A stretch of DNA of 16,753 nucleotides. Source: Smittium mucronatum (Eukaryota; Kickxellomycota; Harpellomycetes; Harpellales; Legeriomycetaceae). Positions 11,004 through 16,753 of the stretch are shown here, piece by piece (the stretch's first letter is position 1; each line of letters starts with the position of its first letter). Below the pieces are notes generated by a model. That model saw only the letters and a program-made list of their open reading frames with translations, made no database searches and had not been told where the DNA came from. Location: positions 1 through 16,753 of the forward strand of contig LSSL01000444.1 of the NCBI GenBank assembly GCA_001953115.1, written 5' to 3'. The translations under genes and the position numbers were made by a program.

Positions 11004-11689
11004 ACATCATTAGGCAACATATCAGAAATAAGTTACTTGTTATTGGGTGTTTCAGATAGCGATGCATTAATATCAGACCATCTGATATTATATTCGAACT
11101 CTGATAAGTAGTCACAATCAGTGGATACCAGTTATTCCCACTTAATTGACTTCTGATATTACCAAGGGTATCATTGGCCAATTCTCTGAAATAATTGTTC
11201 CAAATTTGTAGATTTTTTATTTTTTTCAGTTATCAGATAATGAATTTTTATTTTTATCGTACATTGGAGCATCCGAGATTCTTCTGAGCGTGATCCAAAT
11301 TTACGATTTGATTTTTCTCCGGTAATTTATGGGGTCATTATTTATTATTTGATCATATAGCAATTTAATTTTTTTATCGTATTGGAAATTTCGATCAGCT
11401 TTTACTGTGTATATTGAGTTCTATTTGGCAATCAATTAATGTATTTGATCGATTTTACCAAGCAGATAATCTTGAAATTTATTCCTACGATTTTTAATGG
11501 TAGAAATCGATTTTTTGGACAGGGGTTTTGACCAGATCTCGGTATCAGCAGTAGTTGCTTAAAATTTTTTATTTAGATCGATATCGGCATTAATAAATAG
11601 ACTAAGTCGGTTACTATTTATTAATTTGTCTGTGGCCAATAGAATTCGTTTCATATTGATTTTGATTTTTTTTCGGAATTTTCAGTGAA

Positions 11690-12340
11690 TCGATATTAAA
11701 CTCAGAGTAAATCTGCATATGGTCGTATATTTCCAGATTTTTATTTGCGGTGCACCAGTTTGTCTTGCTTCTCAGTCCAGAGTAGAATATATGATGATAA
11801 TTCTTCCTATTTCACCCTTATTGTTCTTGATCTGGAAGAATTTTTCACCTCTGCAATTTTATGGTAAATTTCTAGTCTAGATATAAAGTTTATTGGTATG
11901 GGAATCTCAAAGTTAAACTCCCATAGATTTATTTTTATTTTGGATTAAAAACTCTCCCTTTGAGAAAGTTCGAAAATTTCATTTTTGGATTTCTTGCGCC
12001 TAATATTAACACCTGGTATTTGTAAATCCGTCACCATCATGCCAAATTTATATATATTATAATATTTACCGCTTAAAATTCTAGCTATCCATTTTTTTTG
12101 GACTGATTTATATCCACTTATTTTTAATCCAGACTTATTTTAATATCCAACAATAGGACTGTTTTTTTTTTCGTTTGTGTTTGTCTTAGCTTCTATGCAG
12201 GTGTATCCAGATATTCTATGTCTAATTTTTTTTTATTTAAATTTTTTTTCCTATAGTGCCAGAATATCTGGATAGGCCGACTTGGAATAGTGCTCGAGCT
12301 TTTCTAGGAGATTTTTTAATCCCCTGAAATTAAATTCCAT
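11690..12340 (-). pseudogene. Broken APE-type endonuclease domain of LINE copy C
   Basis: Translation from ATG at 12340 gives MEFNFRGLKNLLEKL, then PDILAL, a stop (TAG) and EKKFK. This is the usual opening of APE endonucleases, in which NxRGL is followed by a DI(L/A)ALQET-type motif whose Glu binds metal; here the Gln codon reads as TAG. Near the end, after KTNWCTANKN, the string IYDHMQIYSEF resembles the (S)DHxPI active-site motif. In LINEs this domain nicks the target DNA. Between the two ends several stops and frame changes occur (for example TAA near 12149). Copy B starts inside the last part of this domain. The calls of the first and last motifs are reasonable; the middle is poorly preserved. 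Confidence 0.65.
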
Positions 12341-12793
12341 AATCCTAGGCTTATTATTGAGCCCATAATTTGGAGAATTGAGCTTTTATCGCAATTAAAT
12401 TCTATCATTTTTCATTAATTCATTATTCATCAAATTTTCCATTTGAGAATTCGCATCAATAAAATTCTCGGATAAAAAATGGTAATAAAGAAATCCATTT
12501 TTTATGGTGGAGCTCATCACTTTCATTGACTAATCCGGCTAGAAAAATATGAAGGAGAGCGAGAGATGTTTTAAAGCTTTAGCTTTATGAGTATAAAGAC
12601 GGAAAAGTCAAAAAAAATTCATCTAAAACGAAATTTTAAACTAGCAGATTCCGCATTGGAATTTTTTAACCTTTTTAAAATGCAAAACGTGTATTTTGAA
12701 ATGTAGGTCGTACGATATTAATTTTTTTATATCATGGAGTTTTCTTGTAAGATAACTTCATTAAAAACCATACTTAAAATAATGAAAAAATGA
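12341..12793. other. Spacer upstream of LINE copy C, possible 5' extension of the element
   Basis: On the minus strand, short frames upstream of the endonuclease ATG read in a protein-like way, for example DANSQMENLMNNELMKNDRI just upstream (about 12455-12396). They are interrupted by stops. This may be the decayed 5' part of the LINE or simply spacer. From about 12600 the sequence becomes ordinary AT-rich DNA. Confidence 0.35.
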
Positions 12794-12805
12794 AAAAATG
12801 AAAAA
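12782..12805. repeat. Short tandem repeat, three units of ATGAAAAA
   Basis: Three consecutive 8-base units (ATG at 12782, 12790 and 12798) stand just before the GC-richer island. They put several ATG triplets and a TGA immediately upstream of the island's frame. Confidence 0.8.
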
Positions 12806-13267
12806 AGAAACATTAAAAAGACTATTATCCAAACTACAATAAGTACCTCTGCCGAAATATCGGCTGAGTACCTACAGGAAAAGGATGTAATCTACCACCC
12901 TAAAGACCCCCTCCACCTGGAATTTCTTTAAGTGGGTGTATGGCTGGGGTCGTATTCAGTCAAGAATTATGCTTTTTGTAAACGGACAATAGTTCAACGA
13001 AACCATTGAGCTCCTATTCAAAGTCCAATTCTAACAGAATTAATGAACTTAGACTCCTACACAAACGTAGTATCGATTGACATGGCTTTCCCACAAATAG
13101 CCCTAGACACTTAGATCCTTTTGACTGTCGAGCGACGGACATATGCACCATAATATGTCTCAGCTGTGTTAAACGATAGGCTCCTTCTGCTTCAAGATGG
13201 TCTTCCTCTGGAGTCGGTATCTTCCAAATTGCTTTGCGCTGTCCCCGTTACCCCCAACCAAAAATAG
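12794..13267 (+). pseudogene. Unidentified broken reading frame in a GC-richer island
   Basis: One frame runs from after TGA at 12791 to TAG at 13265-13267. It is interrupted only by TAA 12929, TGA 13007, TAG 13112 and TAA 13151, and I see no sign of a frameshift. Between the stops the translation looks protein-like rather than like AT-rich noise: SAEYLQEKDVIYHPKDPLHL, then SPILTELMNLDSYTNVVSID, then LLLQDGLPLESVSSKLLCAV. The GC content is visibly higher than in both flanks, beginning near 12842 and ending near 13260. I do not recognise the family. It could be part of another transposable element, such as an LTR-element polyprotein, or a relic of a host gene. It faces away from LINE copy C. 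All four internal stops could arise by single C-to-T changes from CAA, CAG or CGA, but the ancestor is unknown. Confidence 0.5.
12843..12871 (+). repeat. Stem-loop at the start of the GC-richer island
   Basis: GCCGA-AATA-TCGGC (12851-12864) is a perfect 5-bp stem with a 4-base loop. It is flanked on both sides by GTAC (12843-12846 and 12868-12871) and a repeated AGTACCT. It lies inside the putative reading frame, so it may be a by-product of coding sequence. Confidence 0.35.
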
Positions 13268-14273
13268 TACAAAGCTGATTGTAATTTTATTTTAGTGTAA
13301 TTTAAAAAGTACAATGTCACCTATAAACCATAGTAATATATCTCAACCTTAGGTTTAGTGTTTATCTTGAAGAATTTTTTTGGTCCCTTTGATTTTTAAA
13401 TCAGATTAAAATTTTATATTTTATTGAAACTAATGAAATACAAAATCAATAGAAAATTTAATGTTCTTTTTTTTAATAATAAACATATATTTTAGTAAAT
13501 AACTTTAAAATTTTCAGGAATGAAGTGAATAAATGGATTTAGAGACTTTATTGAATTTATCCCCTATATAAAAAATAAATTTGCGCATAGTTATTAGTTA
13601 ATAACGAGGATTAAAATAAGTTTTTTTTTTTGGGTAATTAAATAAATTCGATAGTGCTCAATAATTACTCCAAATTTAAGCAATTTCGATATTTATCATA
13701 AAAATAATACAATTCATAATTTTCTAATATACTATTTTTGATATATGGAATTTTTAAATAACAGCAGGTATTTATTTTTTAATACCATTGTTATTTCTTA
13801 ATTATATTTGCATTTAATTTACGTACTTACTTTTTGACTAATATTGTATTACTTTCTCAAAATCAATTTTATTTGAAAAATTTATCCAATTGAATTTCCA
13901 TTGCGAAAAATAGGCGAATATTTTGACATAGAAATAAATTTGGTTGGATACAATGGGCAATATAGTTATTTTTCCAAATTTAGAAGAGCTTAAAAGGCGA
14001 AATAAAAATCGTACAGCATTGGATAAAACCTTTTCAAAAGCATATATTTCACAAATATAATTTATAATCACTTTTGGTTTTTATTTCACTCCAACTAAAT
14101 TAAAAAGTTATTATCTCATTGGTTTTTAATATGAATGGGTATGCTTTATAGGTATAATTTAGATTTTTTATAGTTATGTGTATTATATAATTTATTTTTG
14201 GTTCTAATCTTAAATTAATTGTGGCCAAAAGATCATAACTAGTTCGAATCAAAACTAAATTTGCGATAAGATA
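13268..14273. other. AT-rich spacer without supportable gene
   Basis: About 1 kb of AT-rich DNA. A 77-codon frame on the minus strand (14071-13838) is the longest open stretch. It has no recognisable motif, and its length is within chance expectation for this composition over a 16.7-kb window. Confidence 0.5.
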
Positions 14274-14539
14274 TATGGGAGATTCCCTTATAGAACGGAC
14301 ACTTTACTATTAAATTTTTACTATTTTCCTAATTTGGAAAGATTGAGATAAGATCCGGATTAATTTATTTAGCAATTCAAAATATGAATTTTAGAGGCTG
14401 ATTTTCTACTGATAAAGTGGTGAAATTTATTAGAGCAGCATATTTTTTTATTTTTATTGGACTGCTTTTTTTATAAATTCAAGTATAGCCAATAGTAAGC
14501 ACAGTAAAAAAAATCTGGCCTTCGAAAGAATCTCCCATA
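14274..14539. mobile_element. Candidate MITE-like element with short terminal inverted repeats
   Basis: TATGGGAGATTC at 14274-14285 is mirrored exactly by GAATCTCCCATA at 14528-14539, 266 bp end to end. If TA is taken as the target duplication, the termini are TGGGAGATTC flanked by TA on each side, as in Tc1/mariner-type elements. Inside the repeats the similarity continues only loosely (a shared TTTACT/TTACT a little further in). The element has no reading frame of note, which fits a non-autonomous element. The repeats are short, so chance or another origin is possible. Confidence 0.4.
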
Positions 14540-15081
14540 ATAGGTCTTTTTAATTTGATATATAAAAGGTGTTATTTAAATTATTCGGTAATAAATTAAT
14601 AACTGGGTGGTAAATCTTGTTAGAAATTCAAAAAATTAATTGAAAATTTATTTCAAAACAAAGCTTTTTATTTCAAAACTTCTATTATTTTTTCCCAATA
14701 ATTAATATTTTTGAAAATTCCTTACTCCAAAAACTTTTTCATATCAATTATTAACAAATATCTGTATAAAAAAAGTTTTTTTGGCGGTTTATTTCATTAT
14801 GTGTGATAAATTCAATAAAGTCTCTATTAACTGATTAAAGCTATACATATTCCATTTAATGGCTTTTAAGCAATCAATGTTAAGTGGCTATGCTTAATCA
14901 ATGATTATTTTTCATTAGATCCAAATAGTTTTTAATTCGACGGTTATTTACTTACTATTACAATTTTTAAAGATAAACATGACTTCTTTGCCATTTATTT
15001 ATAAGAGTGCTCTTAATTTAAGGAGTTCGGTTCAATAAAAACTTGAAAAAATACGAACGCTTAAAGATATTATTATTTTTT
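14540..15081. other. AT-rich spacer
   Basis: I see no gene, RNA or strong repeat in this stretch. A small direct repeat AATCAATG occurs near 14872 and 14896 without evident meaning. Confidence 0.5.
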
Positions 15082-15358
15082 GAGGCAATTACAAAAATAG
15101 GCAAGATTTTGAAAGTATTATCAAAACTAGTCAAATTAATATACGTGATTTCAAATCGACTAATAAAAGCTAGTTTTTTTTTTTGAGAAATATAAATAAG
15201 ACAGTTTATAGGAAGAAAATCTACGACACAATGTTATTTTTATTATCCATTGGCCCAAACTATGATGCGAAATAAGTTCTCACTTTGTCCCTACTTTTCT
15301 CTAGAAAAAGAAAAGCCGCCATTATTATGGGGTTAAAGCTAAGATACATCATTTGAAT
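15082..15358 (+). repeat. Left inverted arm
   Basis: Starts at GAGGCAATTAC and ends near ATTTGAA. It matches 16651-16374 in reverse complement. Similarity is highest in the outer 200 bp and breaks up about 20 bp after a TAA shared by both arms (15334-15336). Confidence 0.75.
15196..15336 (+). CDS. Possible 46-codon frame in the left arm, also kept in the right arm
   Basis: The frame follows TAA at 15193-15195 and runs to TAA at 15334-15336. It reads IRQFIGRKSTTQCYF, then MMRNKFSL, and ends KPPLLWG. An ATG-ATG pair at 15262-15267 would give a 24-residue peptide. The right arm keeps the same frame, length and stop with no insertion or deletion. Of about 18 base differences between the arms in this stretch, about 10 fall at third codon positions. 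That is a weak hint of past coding selection. The opposite strand is also partly open, so the call is tentative. It could be the tail end of a transposase-like gene or an accident. I recognise no domain. Confidence 0.2.
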   Translation: MRQFIGRKSTTQCYFYYPLAQTMMRNKFSLCPYFSLEKEKPPLLWG

Positions 15359-16373
15359 TTCATCTGGCAATTTTGAAAAAACTGAAATTTATCTCTGAAA
15401 AGATAATCATTTTTATCGAAAAACTATTCCTAATCACTAATACACCATACATGTATGGTGTTTGTTCTTTTCCCGTGTATTTCACTTCATTTTTTAAAGC
15501 TCATTCGAGGTTTATGTATAATTAACCCCACATTCTACACTATTTCTCACTTTTCTTAATATTTTTAATTGAATTATTTCTGACTTTGGGTTTTAAAGCT
15601 ACCACTTTCTTGGACACAACAATAATTAGTTAGTCACAATTGACTTAATTTCAACATTCTAAACTAAGAAAAAATATACCATTCTTAATTTGTCCATATT
15701 TAAACGTCCATTCTCTAGTGTAAATTTAATGTTATAATTGGGTATTTATATTATTAAAATTGACATGTATCACCGATGTTGCAAGTTTTGATATATAAAT
15801 ATATATTGTTCATTAAAAGATTAATATTAAAATCAAATATCAAATAATACTTGTAAAATTAATATATAAAAAGTTAAAGTCATCAAAATTGCATTTCGAA
15901 ATATAAATTTTTCTTGGTACTCACAGTTTAACAAAACTAAAATCAAAATACTCTAAAATAACAAATTTTCTGTTAAACAGATAATTTTACAAAGGATTCA
16001 AAACCACCTTCGTACTAATATTACATTGTTAAAAAGCAGATATATATTTTCTATATCATTTCTATATACACTATTTTTAAAGATGCGAAAGTTTTTTAGC
16101 GTACTGAGGACCTCAGAAAAATTAAACAGTAAAAATAATTATAAAACCCCATTATTTTTTTAAGATTCCCTACCCTTATTTTATTTAAAAGGAATGTTTT
16201 GGGTTTAAACATTAGAAAAATACGTTGGTTGAATTACTCTTATGTTTATGAAGTGTAAGAAATGTATGGCTAGAAGAGCATTAAATAACCTATATTCAAG
16301 CCAATAAAGTGATAAAAAGTTCAAAACCCTCTATTAATTTTAGCTTTTCAAAGAACAGAACACTCTTATATAC
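15359..16373. other. Interior of the inverted-arm element, no recognisable gene
   Basis: About 1 kb of AT-rich DNA. Frames on both strands are short. It holds a perfect 20-base palindrome (15442-15461) and a small inverted repeat CTGAGG-A-CCTCAG (16104-16116). The sequence next to one arm does not resemble that next to the other. Confidence 0.5.
15442..15461. repeat. Perfect 20-base palindrome
   Basis: ACACCATACATGTATGGTGT equals its own reverse complement. The next bases outward do not pair. It could be a binding site for a dimeric protein or a cruciform-prone site. No function is shown. Confidence 0.7.
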
Positions 16374-16651
16374 TTCAAATATGATACCTCAAAACTTTAG
16401 CCCCACAATAGGGGCAGCTTTTCCTTTTCTAGAGCAAAATAATGACAAAGCGAGAACTTATTATGCATCATAGTTTGGACCAATGGATAATGAAAATAAC
16501 AACGTGTCGTGGATTTTCTTCCTATAAACTGTCTTATTTATATTTCTCAAAAAAAAAAACTAGCTCTTATTCGTCGATTTGAAATCACGTATATTAATTT
16601 GACTAGTTTTGATAGTACTTTCAAAGTCTTGCCTATTTTTGTAATTACCTC
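16374..16651 (-). repeat. Right inverted arm
   Basis: Reverse complement of the left arm. Near its inner end it carries GCCCC-ACAATA-GGGGC (about 16400-16415), a hairpin that the left arm has lost through substitutions. Confidence 0.75.
16397..16537 (-). CDS. Possible 46-codon frame in the right arm
   Basis: This is the counterpart of the frame at 15196-15336. It begins after TAA (16540-16538), reads IRQFIGRKSTTRCYF, then MMHNKFSL, and ends KLPLLWG before TAA at 16399-16397. It differs from the left copy at about seven of 46 residues and has no frame change. The same caution applies: it may be non-coding. Confidence 0.2.
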   Translation of the reverse strand: MRQFIGRKSTTRCYFHYPLVQTMMHNKFSLCHYFALEKEKLPLLWG

Positions 16652-16753
16652 TTATTTTTTTAATAAAATGTAGTTTTAATGGTATCTTTGATATCTAATG
16701 GTAAGATATTTTCACTATGTAATAGATCAGCCATTAATTAACCCCCCCCCCCC
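16652..16753. other. Terminal AT-rich segment ending in 12 C
   Basis: About 90 bases of AT-rich DNA followed by an uninterrupted C run (16742-16753) at the very end. A homopolymer at the sequence edge is more likely an assembly or consensus limit than a biological end. No telomere-type repeat is visible. Confidence 0.6.

Larger units (their letters stand above)
9013..12340 (-). mobile_element. LINE copy C, near full coding span (APE endonuclease, RT, zinc knuckle, 3' UTR)
   Basis: This is the most complete copy in the window and it runs on the minus strand. Reading 5' to 3' the order is an AP-endonuclease-like segment from ATG at 12340, a linker, the reverse transcriptase (about 11003-10250), the post-RT region (10251-9577), a zinc knuckle (9435-9379) and a 3' UTR ending near 9013. 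The 3' UTR contains the two hairpins and the GGGAGTTGGGT stretch found in copy A, and ends with the same 19-base string (9013-9031). The element may extend further 5', towards 12560, because short coding-like stretches continue upstream of the ATG, but I cannot place its 5' end. It is broken by point nonsense codons and at least one frameshift. Confidence 0.85.
15082..16651. mobile_element. Element with long inverted terminal arms (foldback-like or DNA-transposon derivative)
   Basis: Two arms of about 277 bp (15082-15358 and 16374-16651) are reverse complements with roughly 30 differences by eye, or about 89% identity. The outer 200 bp are closer still. They enclose about 1 kb of AT-rich DNA with no recognisable coding. 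Long inverted arms around a filler are typical of foldback elements and of non-autonomous DNA transposons; an inverted duplication of a host sequence is the alternative. I could not identify a target-site duplication, so the outer ends are approximate. Confidence 0.6.

Noticed and set aside
12782..12805. CRISPR or minisatellite array
   Set aside because: Only three 8-base units with no spacers. No CRISPR-like array was seen anywhere in the window.
12794..13267. Repeat-induced point mutation as the cause of the stops
   Set aside because: The stops could come from C-to-T changes, but LINE copy C has many stops that cannot, and no consensus is available to test context.
13838..14071. 77-codon minus-strand frame in AT-rich DNA
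   Set aside because: With stops expected about every ten codons, roughly one frame of this length is expected by chance in both strands of the window. No domain or regulatory signal supports it.
14222..14252. tRNA-like boxes (TGGCCAAAAG, then AGTTCGAATCA)
   Set aside because: The boxes are only about 20 bases apart and no cloverleaf or acceptor stem can be drawn. A similar TTCGAATCC at about 3117-3125 lies in LINE-derived sequence.

Overview
The window is AT-rich eukaryotic DNA with no intact host gene that I can recognise. The recognisable content is transposable-element debris. The clearest elements are three copies of one APE-type non-LTR retrotransposon (LINE), a class found only in eukaryotes. 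The base composition and short, decayed reading frames would fit a gene-poor, repeat-rich genome such as that of a large microsporidian or another AT-rich fungus or protist. That assignment is an impression only, because nothing here (no rRNA, tRNA or host gene) fixes the taxon. The sequence begins inside a repeat and ends in a run of 12 C, so it may be a whole short contig.

Layout. Bases 1-641 hold the 3' end of LINE copy A (plus strand), with an open C-terminal coding stretch that carries a CX2CX9HX4C zinc knuckle. Copy B (plus strand, about 645/690-3410) follows directly and is far more decayed. It covers the end of the endonuclease, the reverse transcriptase and the 3' UTR. Bases 3411-9012 are a 5.6-kb AT-rich stretch with no supportable gene. 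Copy C (minus strand, about 12340 down to 9013, perhaps starting further upstream) is the most complete. It runs AP-endonuclease, reverse transcriptase, C-terminal zinc knuckle and 3' UTR, and is broken by nonsense codons and frameshifts.

Bases 12794-13267 (plus strand) form an island richer in GC than its surroundings. One reading frame runs through it without an obvious frameshift, interrupted by four internal stops and closed by a fifth. I do not recognise the product. After more AT-rich DNA comes a candidate 266-bp MITE-like element with short terminal inverted repeats (14274-14539). Last is a 1.57-kb element with long inverted arms of about 277 bp that are nearly 90% alike by eye (15082-16651).

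Relations. A is young and B is old, they share orientation, and A's 3' end abuts an interior point of B. The simplest reading is that A inserted into B. Two hairpins in the 3' UTR are kept in both A and C, one with a G-U/G-C pair change, which suggests an RNA structure used by the element's own reverse transcriptase. I found no operon-like organisation, no RNA gene and no CRISPR array. I also found no convincing novel defence or metabolic system. The best leads are the unidentified broken reading frame and the long inverted-repeat element.
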